A stretch of DNA of 64,000 bases from Flavobacteriales bacterium (lineage in GTDB: Bacteria > Bacteroidota > Bacteroidia > Flavobacteriales_E > Vicingaceae), in the NCBI GenBank assembly GCA_018608405.1, contig JABAZP010000038.1, positions 1-64,000 on the forward strand, given 5' to 3'. The position numbers and the translations under genes are program-made. The notes beneath the pieces are model-generated. The model had not been told where the DNA came from. It did not search any database and worked only from the letters and a program-made list of their open reading frames with translations. Numbering within the stretch: the stretch's first letter is position 1; every line of letters begins with the position of its first letter. Below, in pieces: positions 17,394-27,903 of the stretch.

Positions 17394-18389
17394 CTAAAAT
17401 TTCACCAAGACTCTTCCTTTAGATTTACCCTCTAGCATAGCTTGAATGTAAGACTCTAACTCTTCCAAGGAAATGACTTTTTTGATTTTATCGAGGTGTT
17501 TTGGTTTCCATTCTTCTGCCAGCAGCTCCCAAATCTTCAATCGAATGTTTCTAGGAGTTTCTGCTGTTTCAATACCTAAGACATTCACTCCGTTTAAAAT
17601 AAAAGGGTACACTGTTGTTTCTAGTTTAGGAGACTCTACCAATCCGCAAACGGCAACACTTCCGTTTCTTCCGCAGGCTTTTATGCACGTAGCCAAAGTA
17701 TTGTCACCAACTGTATCAATGGCACCTGCCCATTTTGGACGGAGCAGTGGGCGACCACTTTGATCGTTTGTTTCTTCCCTTGGAATAATTTCCGTTGCTC
17801 CTAATTCTCTCAAGTAATCGTGGGCTTCTTTTTTTCCGCTTGCAGCAATTACCTCATATCCGTTCATGGCTAAGATAGCAACTGCCATGCTGCCAACTCC
17901 GCCTGTGGAGCCAGTCACTAAAATGGAACCCATTTCAGGGTTCTGACCGTTCATTTCCATTTTAAAGAGCGAAAGGGCAGCGGTAAAACCACCAGTTCCT
18001 AAAACCATACTTTCTTCTAAAGTCATTTTTGGCGGCAATTTCACAGGCCACTTAGCAGGTACTCTTATGTATTCCTGAAAACCACCAGAGGTATTCATGC
18101 CAAAATCGTAGGAAGTAACAATAACAGCGTCACCTTCCTTAAATTCAATACTTTCCGAACTAACAACAATTCCACATGCATCCACACCCGGCGTGTGAGG
18201 GTATTCTCTGGTTATTCCTTTATGACCCGACGAGGATAAGGCGTCTTTGTAATTTAAGGCTGCATACTTCACCTGAATCAATACCTCGTCCTCTGGTAAC
18301 TCATCGATGTTTTTATCCTCAATAGAACGGCTAAACGTGCCGTCTTCCTTTTCTCGCACTACAAATGCCTTGTATAAATTGTTGCTCAT
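17394..18389 (-). CDS. YhdH/YhfP-family quinone oxidoreductase (MDR; AcuI-like)
   Basis: A 331-residue zinc-independent medium-chain dehydrogenase/reductase. It has NYKDALSSSGHKG and HTPGVDACGIV in the N-terminal GroES-like domain and VTGSTGGVGSMAVAIL as the NADPH-binding loop, followed by AIDTVGDNTLA and VAVCGLVES. The subfamily includes AcuI, which reduces acryloyl-CoA with NADPH; whether this one does so is not decided by sequence. The ATG at 18389, two bases after the GT-C gene, is chosen because the longer reading runs into that gene. It is the last gene of a three-gene minus-strand run. Confidence 0.85.
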   Translation of the reverse strand: MSNNLYKAFVVREKEDGTFSRSIEDKNIDELPEDEVLIQVKYAALNYKDALSSSGHKGITREYPHTPGVDACGIVVSSESIEFKEGDAVIVTSYDFGMNTSGGFQEYIRVPAKWPVKLPPKMTLEESMVLGTGGFTAALSLFKMEMNGQNPEMGSILVTGSTGGVGSMAVAILAMNGYEVIAASGKKEAHDYLRELGATEIIPREETNDQSGRPLLRPKWAGAIDTVGDNTLATCIKACGRNGSVAVCGLVESPKLETTVYPFILNGVNVLGIETAETPRNIRLKIWELLAEEWKPKHLDKIKKVISLEELESYIQAMLEGKSKGRVLVKF

Positions 18390-18391
18390 TT

Positions 18392-20365
18392 TTATTGAAA
18401 TATTATAAGGTTCAAGTTGTCTACTACAAGTTCTGTTTGATCTGGGTTCCAAAAGAACATTTCCCATGGATCTCCTTCTTTAAATTTCGAAGGATCGACA
18501 AAGTAACTAAATTGATGTTTTTGCCATTCTTCTATTTTTTTCAATTCGCTAATGGTGTAGTGAACGCCGTAGTAATCACCAATTCTAAAAACAACTTGTA
18601 TTCTACTGCTGTCATTTTGGAAAAAATCTCCTGTGAGTTGTATTCTTAAGGGTTTATTTTTTTGCACATTACTAATGGTGTCCCGAATAGTTAAGGCATA
18701 AACATTTCGTTCCTCTATTTTCAAACTTTTACCGTGCAAGCTATCTACTTCAACGAAAGGTATCCACTGTGTAGCGGAAGTAGGTAGGTCTTCCTTTTTT
18801 TCAAATTCTGAATGAGCTTGAAAATGTAATTTGCGAAAGAAAAGATTGGGGCTGGGCCTAGTTTGTTTTCTGTACAAACTAATTTCTCCATTCCCTTGCA
18901 CTCTTTCTAATCGGTTAATAATGGAAGGGTAATCCTTGTAAACATTGCTGTAAAAGAAGCTATCGACCATTACAGCATAAGTAAAGTTGCTATCTAACTC
19001 AGGTCTCAATATAGATTCTCTTGTTTTTAAATTGGAGTAGCCTTTGTTTCCCCAAATGGTGAACGGAATGTTCGTTGAATTGGCGTTTATAATGAATAGT
19101 GTGTCTTGTGGATAGACGCTCCAGGCCTTTAAATCTTCTGCGGAGTTTTCATAAACTGAATAGGCATATTCCACTCTGTCGTCAAAAGGTGGCTCGTAAC
19201 GCAGCGCTTGAATGTCTTTTGCATAGCCAAAAAAGTAGAAGGCAAAGATGAAACAAGCTGTACCAATAAAAGTGTACCATTTTCGTGGTATGCTTACGGT
19301 AGCGAGCATAAAGATAACCCAAAGCGTTAAAAGCGGTAAGAAGCTATCGATGTAATAATAATCGTGATCTGTAAATTGTCGGCCAAAAGCGATAAAAAAG
19401 AGCAGCACGCCAATAAAAGAAATGGTTAAAAGCGATAAAAGGTTTTTTTGCTCAAGCGTGCTATTCAGAGCTGTTTTGTATTGCACTAAACTAGCAACTA
19501 CGAGCGCAACTAGTATAATAGCGTGGTAAGGACTCATCAATTGGTCGCTCCAACGGTCGGCAGCACCTACCAACACATCTATAAAATTTGAGATACTTGT
19601 GAAATGCAAGGTTTCGTTGAGAAACATACTACCGTAAGTCTTTCCTAAATATTGGTTGTAGAAGTAGTACCCTATAAATAGAAAGATTCCAAGCACCAAA
19701 GGAACTATTCTTTTGATGGAGAAGGATTTTCTTCTTGAACCTTGGAGCATTTCGTTTAGAAAAGCAGCAACTAAGAAAATGAAAAACGGTGCGCGTGCCA
19801 ATGCCGCTAATACAAGAAAAAAGACTCCTAACCAAAAACTACGATTTGAATTAGGTCGTTTAAATAGATAGAAGAGACCAATAATTAAATTGGCAAATGA
19901 TGCCGTTGACGGCAAAAATCCATTTTGATAGTACACAAAAAACGGCAAGGTAAATAAGAAGGTGGTACCTAGAATGGATCGCCAAGGCGATTTGGTGAAA
20001 AGCAGAAACAGTTGGAAGAGAAAGAATAAACCGATTAGGGAATAGATTAAGTTATACCAATGAAAAACGTTAACCACTGAGCTGCCAGTTATCGAACTGA
20101 TTAAAGCGACTGCATAATCATGTATTGGAAAATCAACTTGAGTAATGCCATCTTTAGTCAGCAGGTTGTAGGTTGCAGGATGAAAGAAGTCGAAGCCATT
20201 TTGCTGAAAATTTTGAGCAATGGCAATTCGGTCGCTTTGCGTCCAGGCATGCACGTAAGCAGGATACCTACTCATGGTGCCCTGAAATAAATACACAGCG
20301 CCTACAATTAAGATAAAAGCCATGAGTAGGCTAGAAGGAAGTTGTTTTTTGAGTACCGCTAACAT
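18392..20365 (-). CDS. Polytopic GT-C-like (family 39) membrane glycosyltransferase
   Basis: A 657-residue protein with roughly 10-12 membrane segments in the first 390 residues and a soluble beta-rich C-terminal domain (about 400-657). The first loop contains YVHAWTQSDRIAIAQNFQQNG, the place where GT-C enzymes such as ArnT/PMT carry the acidic catalytic motif. Such enzymes transfer a lipid-linked sugar to lipid, glycan or protein on the periplasmic face. The assignment to GT39 rests on topology and this loop, and a non-enzymatic membrane protein cannot be excluded. It lies 3 bases after the hydrolase and 2 before the MDR gene. Confidence 0.65.
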   Translation of the reverse strand: MLAVLKKQLPSSLLMAFILIVGAVYLFQGTMSRYPAYVHAWTQSDRIAIAQNFQQNGFDFFHPATYNLLTKDGITQVDFPIHDYAVALISSITGSSVVNVFHWYNLIYSLIGLFFLFQLFLLFTKSPWRSILGTTFLFTLPFFVYYQNGFLPSTASFANLIIGLFYLFKRPNSNRSFWLGVFFLVLAALARAPFFIFLVAAFLNEMLQGSRRKSFSIKRIVPLVLGIFLFIGYYFYNQYLGKTYGSMFLNETLHFTSISNFIDVLVGAADRWSDQLMSPYHAIILVALVVASLVQYKTALNSTLEQKNLLSLLTISFIGVLLFFIAFGRQFTDHDYYYIDSFLPLLTLWVIFMLATVSIPRKWYTFIGTACFIFAFYFFGYAKDIQALRYEPPFDDRVEYAYSVYENSAEDLKAWSVYPQDTLFIINANSTNIPFTIWGNKGYSNLKTRESILRPELDSNFTYAVMVDSFFYSNVYKDYPSIINRLERVQGNGEISLYRKQTRPSPNLFFRKLHFQAHSEFEKKEDLPTSATQWIPFVEVDSLHGKSLKIEERNVYALTIRDTISNVQKNKPLRIQLTGDFFQNDSSRIQVVFRIGDYYGVHYTISELKKIEEWQKHQFSYFVDPSKFKEGDPWEMFFWNPDQTELVVDNLNLIIFQ

Positions 20366-20368
20366 GCT

Positions 20369-21685
20369 TTAAATTTCATTTATCCAATTGACTACGTCTT
20401 TTAAAACATCCTCTGAAAGGTGACCTTCCTTTTCATATTCTGAGGGAATACAAATTCCTTCCCCCTCGAAAAACATGTGATTCAATTTTGGGTAGATGAT
20501 GGTTTTTGAGTGTTTATTTTTCGAACCATCTTTCCATTTCTTTGCTTCTTTGGGTGTTACCTGATAATCTCTTTTTCCGTTTAAGATCAAATACGGATGA
20601 CCTTGTTTTTTTGCAACCTTTTGAGGGTTGTAATCTTGTAGGCTAAGCCAAAAAGACGCTGGTAAACTTAGTGGTAATAGAGGAGGAGCTGTGGTAGAGT
20701 CATAATCTCCTTTTTGAACCCGCTCTACTTGTGAACGAATCATGGCCATTTGAAAATCGTTGATTTTAGTGCTTGTATCATTTTCCTTGATGTGCTCGAA
20801 TTGAGGAATAAGCAAATCTTCCAGCGGACTAACATTTCCTGCCAATACAATTACAGCATCTGGTTGAGCCAATTCAGCAATCATCGGTGCACAATAACCA
20901 CCTAAACTATGTCCTAAGAGAACTACTTTATTTACTCCCTTTTCCTTAGCCAATTGAATAGCACTTACCGCATCATCAACAGTAACTTGTTGTATGGTTA
21001 ATGAATTTGCCTGTTTTGCCATGGCAGATGGGTAGTCGTAGGTTCTTTTATTGTAACGAAGACTAGCAATGCCATTTGTTGCTAAACCATAGGCTAAGTC
21101 CTTAAACAGCTTGTTTGGGCCCAGCGTTTCGTCCATATCATTTGGACCAGAGCCATGCACAAAAACTACGATGGTTTTAAAATCAGGGGAAGATGGGAAA
21201 GTAAACTTCCCGCGAAGTTTCATGCTATCGCCAATAGTAACTTCTTGCTCAAAATAGCTACTAGAATCCGAAGTATAATCAGGAGCTGTCCAATCATACA
21301 TTTTCTGATGTGGTCGTAAGCTGAAACTTGTAAACTTGTCGGCATCGTCGAGCGTGAAGACAAGGTCTAAGGTTTGTTCTTTGAATTTTATAGCCTGATG
21401 AAAATAGGTAGTCTCTGCAGTTTCTCTTGCCTTAAACTCTAAGATTTCATTGATCGCTCCAAACTGGGGAGTGAGCGTCGAAAAACTTTTCTCCAACCTC
21501 GTCGAAGGCAAAACGGTGGCCAATTCTTCAGAAAAAAGTTGATGGATGCTTTCAAAATCATTTGATTTTAAATATTCTGCTGCTTCTTTTCCCAATTTTC
21601 GAGCTGCAGCTAAGCTATCCGTTTGTGCTTCACTTTGAGCAATTAAACCTGTAATTAGTAATGCAAAAACGAACAGTTTTCTCAT
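20369..21685 (-). CDS. Exported alpha/beta hydrolase with N-terminal DUF3887-like domain
   Basis: A 438-residue exported protein: signal peptide about 1-20; a DUF3887-like domain (about 25-125) of the kind often fused to hydrolases; then an alpha/beta-hydrolase domain (about 145-438). The nucleophile is Ser260 in GHSLGG, the acid Asp373 in GKRDYQVT and the base His403 in KLNHMF, so the triad is complete. An FVHGSGPNDMDE segment forms the oxyanion region. Likely a periplasmic esterase; substrate unknown. It is the first gene of the run reading leftwards to the MDR gene. Confidence 0.85.
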   Translation of the reverse strand: MRKLFVFALLITGLIAQSEAQTDSLAAARKLGKEAAEYLKSNDFESIHQLFSEELATVLPSTRLEKSFSTLTPQFGAINEILEFKARETAETTYFHQAIKFKEQTLDLVFTLDDADKFTSFSLRPHQKMYDWTAPDYTSDSSSYFEQEVTIGDSMKLRGKFTFPSSPDFKTIVVFVHGSGPNDMDETLGPNKLFKDLAYGLATNGIASLRYNKRTYDYPSAMAKQANSLTIQQVTVDDAVSAIQLAKEKGVNKVVLLGHSLGGYCAPMIAELAQPDAVIVLAGNVSPLEDLLIPQFEHIKENDTSTKINDFQMAMIRSQVERVQKGDYDSTTAPPLLPLSLPASFWLSLQDYNPQKVAKKQGHPYLILNGKRDYQVTPKEAKKWKDGSKNKHSKTIIYPKLNHMFFEGEGICIPSEYEKEGHLSEDVLKDVVNWINEI

Positions 21686-21777
21686 GATTTAAGCTTTGAA
21701 ACAAACTTAACTATTCTTTTAGCAAAGCCTTCTCTAACACTGCAAATAATAAAGCCCATTATTAAGTAGAATTAAAC

Positions 21778-21785
21778 TACTTTTG
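21778..21785 (+). promoter_or_regulatory. Candidate typA promoter (-7 box)
   Basis: TACTTTTG followed by CACCC matches TAnnTTTG and is identical over its first 12 bases to the bamD element. No TTG lies 17-23 bases upstream. Transcription from here would give a leader of about 90 bases before the typA ATG. Confidence 0.4.
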
Positions 21786-21881
21786 CACCCTTAAAAACAC
21801 AGGCGATATTTAGTTGTAGTGCTCGATTCAAAAAATTATTAATGAGCATTTTAGGTTAATCGCCACCATTAGAATTACATT

Positions 21882-23678
21882 ATGAAATTAAGAAACATCG
21901 CTATTATTGCTCACGTTGACCACGGTAAAACGACGTTGGTTGACAAAATGTTATTAGCAGGAAAATTATTTAGCGACCACGAAACTCCAGGTGAGTTAAT
22001 CATGGATAGCAATGATTTAGAGAAAGAAAGAGGCATCACCATTTTGGCGAAAAACGTTTCTGTTTTCTACAAAGATTTAAAAATTAACATTATCGATACT
22101 CCTGGTCACAGTGACTTTGGTGGAGAAGTGGAAAGGGTATTGAACATGGCTGATGGAGTATTGCTTTTAGTAGATGCTTTTGAAGGACCCATGCCTCAAA
22201 CAAGATTTGTTTTGCAAAAAGCAATTGAATTGGGCCTAAAGCCAATTGTTGTGGTAAACAAGGTAGATAAGGAAAACTGTACACCTGATATCGCACAAGA
22301 GAAAGTATTCGATTTGATGTTTAACCTGGGTGCAACGGAGGAGCAATTGGACTTCCCAACCATTTATGGTTCAGCGAAACAAGGTTGGATGAGTGACGAT
22401 TACAAAAAGCCAACTGACAACATTATTCCTTTAATGGATTCTATTGTTGAGCACATTCCTGCGCCTCAGCCACCTGAAGGAAATACTCAAATGTTGATTA
22501 CTTCATTGGACTATTCTTCATTTATTGGGAGAATTGCTATTGGAAGACTACACAGAGGACAGTTAACAGTGAATCAGCAAGTTGCCATGGTGAAACGAGA
22601 TGGTTCTACCAGTAAAAGTAAAATCAAAGAACTTTACGTATTCGAAGGAATGGGTAAAGTGAAAGTAGATACCGTTGAAGCAGGGGATATTTGTGCGATT
22701 GTTGGTTTAGAAGGATTTGAAATTGGCGATACTGTTGCCGATCTTGAGAATCCTGAAGCTTTAGCATCAATTAAGATTGACGAGCCTACCATGAGTATGT
22801 TGTTCACCATTAACGATTCTCCTTTCTTTGGTAAAGAAGGAAAGTTTGTTACTTCTAGACACATTAAGGATAGATTAGACAAGGAGTTAGAAAAGAACTT
22901 AGCACTTCGTGTTGAAGATACAGGTTCAGCAGACTCGCACAATGTTTTTGGTAGAGGAGTACTTCACTTATCTGTTTTAATTGAAACAATGAGAAGAGAA
23001 GGATACGAGCTTCAAATTGGTCAGCCACAGGTTATTATTAAAGAAATTGACGGTAAGAAGCATGAGCCGATTGAAGAATTGACTATTGATTTACCGGAAG
23101 AGGTAAGTGGAAAAGCAATTGAAATTGTAAATCAGCGAAAAGGGGAAATGTTAAACATGGAACCAAAAGGTGACCGAATGATTTTAGATTTTGAAATTCC
23201 ATCAAGAGGAATTATCGGATTAAGAAATTACTTATTGACAGCAACTGCAGGAGAGGCGATTATGTCTCACCGATTTAAAGAGTTTCAGCCTTACAAAGGT
23301 GTTATTCCAGGTCGTCAGAACGGTTCATTGATTTCTATGGAAACTGGTAAAGCAATTCCATTCTCATTGAATAACTTGCAAGACAGAGGTAAGTTCTTTG
23401 TTGATCCTAACGAAGAGATTTATGGCGGTCAAGTTGTTGGAGAGAACAGCAGAGCAGGGGATTTGGTGATTAATCTAACCAAAGCAAAGAAAATGTCGAA
23501 CATGCGTTCTTCAGGAGCGGATGATAAAGTTAGAATTGCTCCAGCAAAGAAATTTTCATTAGAAGAGGCATTAGAATACATTCAAGGTGATGAGTACGTA
23601 GAAGTAACGCCAGAGTCATTACGAGTTCGTAAAGTAATGTTGAACGAAACAGATCGAAAAAGAGCAGGTAAGAGTTAA
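21882..23678 (+). CDS. typA: Translational GTPase TypA/BipA
   Basis: A 598-residue ribosome-binding GTPase with roles in large-subunit assembly and stress or cold tolerance. The G domain shows AHVDHGKTTL (G1), DTPGHSDFGGEVER (G3) and NKVDKE (G4); the EF-G-like domain III/V follows, and the C-terminal domain ends in RVRKVMLNETDRKRAGK. Full length with all motifs. The gene is monocistronic: a promoter-like box lies upstream, and a strong terminator directly follows. Confidence 0.96.
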   Translation: MKLRNIAIIAHVDHGKTTLVDKMLLAGKLFSDHETPGELIMDSNDLEKERGITILAKNVSVFYKDLKINIIDTPGHSDFGGEVERVLNMADGVLLLVDAFEGPMPQTRFVLQKAIELGLKPIVVVNKVDKENCTPDIAQEKVFDLMFNLGATEEQLDFPTIYGSAKQGWMSDDYKKPTDNIIPLMDSIVEHIPAPQPPEGNTQMLITSLDYSSFIGRIAIGRLHRGQLTVNQQVAMVKRDGSTSKSKIKELYVFEGMGKVKVDTVEAGDICAIVGLEGFEIGDTVADLENPEALASIKIDEPTMSMLFTINDSPFFGKEGKFVTSRHIKDRLDKELEKNLALRVEDTGSADSHNVFGRGVLHLSVLIETMRREGYELQIGQPQVIIKEIDGKKHEPIEELTIDLPEEVSGKAIEIVNQRKGEMLNMEPKGDRMILDFEIPSRGIIGLRNYLLTATAGEAIMSHRFKEFQPYKGVIPGRQNGSLISMETGKAIPFSLNNLQDRGKFFVDPNEEIYGGQVVGENSRAGDLVINLTKAKKMSNMRSSGADDKVRIAPAKKFSLEEALEYIQGDEYVEVTPESLRVRKVMLNETDRKRAGKS

Positions 23679-23695
23679 GGACTACCCTTCTTATT

Positions 23696-23735
23696 AAAAA
23701 AGCCTGAAACGACCATGGTTGTTTCAGGCTTTTTT
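23696..23735 (+). terminator. typA intrinsic terminator
   Basis: AAAAAAGCCTGAAAC (from 23696) and GTTTCAGGCTTTTTT (to 23735) form a perfect 15-base stem around a 10-base loop, ending in a T-run. It lies 18 bases after the typA stop. Confidence 0.9.
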
Positions 23736-23797
23736 GTTTGCAATTAGTCCAAGACTTGGCGCAGCATTCTTTAATTTTACACCTTGAGAAATAAATC

Positions 23798-24262
23798 ATG
23801 AAACCCCAACTTAAACTATTTCTGCTTTTTCTATTGTTCAACTTTGGAGGTTTGGCTTTAGGATCGTATTTGCAAGGTAGCATTGCAGATAACGAGTGGT
23901 ATGCCGGTTTAAATAGAGCGCCTTGGACGCCACCAGGTTGGGTGTTTGGAGCAGCTTGGTTTGTAATCATGTTGGCGTATTCGTATTATTTGAGTCAATT
24001 ATCCGTAACTATTAATCATCGGTTCATTTCATTGCTCTATGCCGTATCGTGGATCTTAAATGTAGCTTGGAGCCCTTTGTTTTTTAGGTTTCATGCAATG
24101 CAATTCGCGTTGCTTGTGTTAGGGTTGCTGTTTGCAAGTATTCTTACGTTTTTTCTATTCTTTGGAAGACGAATGGGCGAATTAAGCTTTTTGCTGTTGC
24201 CTTATTTGGTTTGGCTAGGTATTGCATTTTCACTGAATTGGTTTGTTATCTTTAACAATTAA
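23798..24262 (+). CDS. tspO: TspO/MBR family tryptophan-rich sensory protein
   Basis: A 154-residue integral membrane protein with five helices and many Trp residues. The family signature WYAGLNRAPWTPPGWVFGAAW lies at about 32-52, and AVSWILNVAWSPLFFRFH near 80-97. TspO proteins bind porphyrins and related tetrapyrroles and affect their transport or breakdown, and oxygen or light responses in some bacteria. Length and topology are standard. The stop lies 1 base before the GDPD start, so the two are probably co-transcribed. Confidence 0.92.
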   Translation: MKPQLKLFLLFLLFNFGGLALGSYLQGSIADNEWYAGLNRAPWTPPGWVFGAAWFVIMLAYSYYLSQLSVTINHRFISLLYAVSWILNVAWSPLFFRFHAMQFALLVLGLLFASILTFFLFFGRRMGELSFLLLPYLVWLGIAFSLNWFVIFNN

Positions 24263-24263
24263 C

Positions 24264-25163
24264 ATGAAAGCATTTCGGCTAATTCTACTCTCTTTACTAT
24301 TGCTTGCTGCAGGTTACAACGTCTTCTTATGGACTATTACTTTCGACAAAACGAGTTTGGAGAACTTGAATGGTGGTGAGGTTCAAGTGATTGGTCACAG
24401 CGGTGTAGGGTTTGCATCTTTATTTCCATTTAAATACTTTCCTTCAAATAGTTATGGTTCTATATCTAAAGTGTTAGATGAATACGGTGCGTATGGTGTA
24501 GAAGTGGACCTTCATTTAACTGCAGACAAACAATTTGTTTTATTTCACGATGGCAAGCTGGATAATAAAACTAAATTATCGGGATGCACAGGCGATAAAA
24601 CGTTAGCAGAGTTAACGCAAACCAAGTATGAGTTAGGTTTTCCCTTTGATTGGTTTCAATCGGAACGAATTATAGGTTTAGCTGAATTAATCGATAGTCT
24701 GCATAAGCGAAAGGAATTTCCAATGCTACACCTAGATGTAAGAAACTGGAATGAATGCAACACACCGCAGGAAAACGGTGTTTTAGAAGGAGAAATAGCT
24801 GTAGAGTTAATAAAGTTATTGAATGCTAAAAAAGTCCCAGCCAATAAAGTTCTAATCATCTCACTTTCTCAGAACTTACTCCTGAAATTAAAGGAACTTA
24901 AAAATCCGTATCCCGTTTCTTTTGAGATTGTAGGCGAGGGGCCTCAATTTCTTGAATGGGCCGTTGAATATGGCGTGCAATCAATTACGGTAAAACCACG
25001 GTTGCTAACAAAAGAGATGTCTAAGAAGGCGCATGGTGCAGGATTGGAAGTAATCACCTTTGGTGCAAAAAGTAAAAGTGGGAACAAGAAACTACTAGAG
25101 CTTCACCCAGATGTTATTCAAACGGATAATATTCCTGCATTGAAGGAATTGATGGGGTATTGA
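24264..25163 (+). CDS. Glycerophosphodiester phosphodiesterase family protein
   Basis: A 299-residue protein with an N-terminal hydrophobic anchor or signal segment (about 4-24), so it acts in the periplasm. The GDPD TIM barrel shows VEVDLHLTAD (catalytic Glu-x-Asp) and VLFHDGKLDN (catalytic His-Asp), then conserved TLAEL. The first motif reads GHSG in place of the usual HRG, which loses the catalytic Arg; a subset of family members share this. ATG at 24264 is chosen over an in-frame TTG at 24243 that lies inside tspO. Expected to release glycerol-3-phosphate from lipid headgroups. Confidence 0.82.
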   Translation: MKAFRLILLSLLLLAAGYNVFLWTITFDKTSLENLNGGEVQVIGHSGVGFASLFPFKYFPSNSYGSISKVLDEYGAYGVEVDLHLTADKQFVLFHDGKLDNKTKLSGCTGDKTLAELTQTKYELGFPFDWFQSERIIGLAELIDSLHKRKEFPMLHLDVRNWNECNTPQENGVLEGEIAVELIKLLNAKKVPANKVLIISLSQNLLLKLKELKNPYPVSFEIVGEGPQFLEWAVEYGVQSITVKPRLLTKEMSKKAHGAGLEVITFGAKSKSGNKKLLELHPDVIQTDNIPALKELMGY

Positions 25164-25265
25164 AAAAGCCAACACCTGGTATTCGAGGTAAAGTCTCTGT
25201 GGCTTGCTTAGAATAGCTCTGGACGTGGATCTTACTGAATTGTAAATAGCTCAATTTACCTGTAG

Positions 25266-25839
25266 CTATTCGTTGACGCAGTTTTTGTTGTAATAGTCGA
25301 CAATTTCAAACGCATACTTGAAATAATTTTGCTCGATCTTTTTTTGAATATCCGGACAGTCAGAAAAATAAGAAATCAGCGCTTTACTCTTTAAACCGAA
25401 TAATGGTCCGGCATCTGCTCGAATAAAAAAATCATCTTCCGTTTTTTTAATCAAATCACAGGACCATAAATTGTTATTATACTCATCGTAGAAGTCCAAA
25501 TAATAATGTGACAAATTTCCCTGATGTTCTATTCGAAGAAAAAAAAGTTCATCATATTCATCTAAAATATATATGGTATTTCCCAGTTTCTAACCAGTCA
25601 CCCGCCAAATTTGCGATCATAGTTAACGCCATAATACTGGGCTTTGTCCCATTCCGAAGTACGTTTGCTATGTCTGATTTATTCTTTTTAATCGCAAGGT
25701 CAATTTGAGGTTTAAGAATGGGTACACACGAAGTAGTTGATATAAACTCATCACTGTCGTACTTTTTCCATAATAAATCTAACTCTAAAATCAGATGTTG
25801 AACTTCTTTAGGATAAAAGAGTAATTGGAGTCTATTCAT
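25266..25839 (-). pseudogene. Hypothetical protein split by a one-base frameshift
   Basis: Two minus-strand reading frames (25558-25839 and 25266-25514) are halves of one roughly 190-residue protein. The first ends KYHIYFR soon after the run GGGAAA; shifting frame by one base there continues smoothly as NTIYILDEYDELFFLRIEHQ and runs through to the second ORF, which otherwise would need a TTG start. The reconstructed protein begins MNRLQLLFYPKEVQ and ends YNKNCVNE, is acidic and aromatic-rich, and has no signal peptide or known motif. Its appearance resembles small cytosolic immunity-like or DUF proteins, but this is only an impression. Confidence 0.6.
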
Positions 25840-26206
25840 GTCGTTTCTTTTTAATGTGCGCCAACACCCAAATAAACGGAAAGGTGCGTTTATTTCCCTT
25901 ATGTCCGCCGCTGTTTATTGGTTAATAAAGATAATCAATTACTTGAAATTCAAAGATAAATTATAGCGTTGTTGTTAACAGCTTTTGAACAGAGGGAAGG
26001 TCAATTAATAATTACGAATGAATGGGGGAATGAGGACTTCGACTATTCCGCCTGCGGACGGACAAGCTGCTCAGTCTGACAAATATGTGTAGAATGGGGA
26101 GTGAGAAATGAAGAATGAGGAGTGAAGAATTAATATACTTTACAACACTAATAACTTCACAATTAACCAATTCGTAATTAAAAGATTTGTAATTCGTAAT
26201 TGAGCT
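25840..26206. other. Intergenic region of 367 bases with short AT-rich repeats
   Basis: No gene is seen. From about 25985 to 26206 the sequence consists of irregular short repeats: variants of GAATGAGGA/GAATGGGGA (26020-26130) and of AATTCGTAATT (26168-26200), with a GC-rich interruption CCGCCTGCGGACGG at 26050-26063. A similar motif set occurs at 33600-33690, so these look like members of a dispersed repeat family. Confidence 0.4.
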
Positions 26207-27877
<1,671 letters not shown>

Positions 27878-27903
27878 TCATCATTTATCTTGTTGAAGAA
27901 AAC

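Noticed and set aside
25508-25708. Plus-strand ORF of 66 residues
   Set aside because: It lies wholly opposite the frameshifted hypothetical gene and has no signal, motif or promoter; a shadow ORF.
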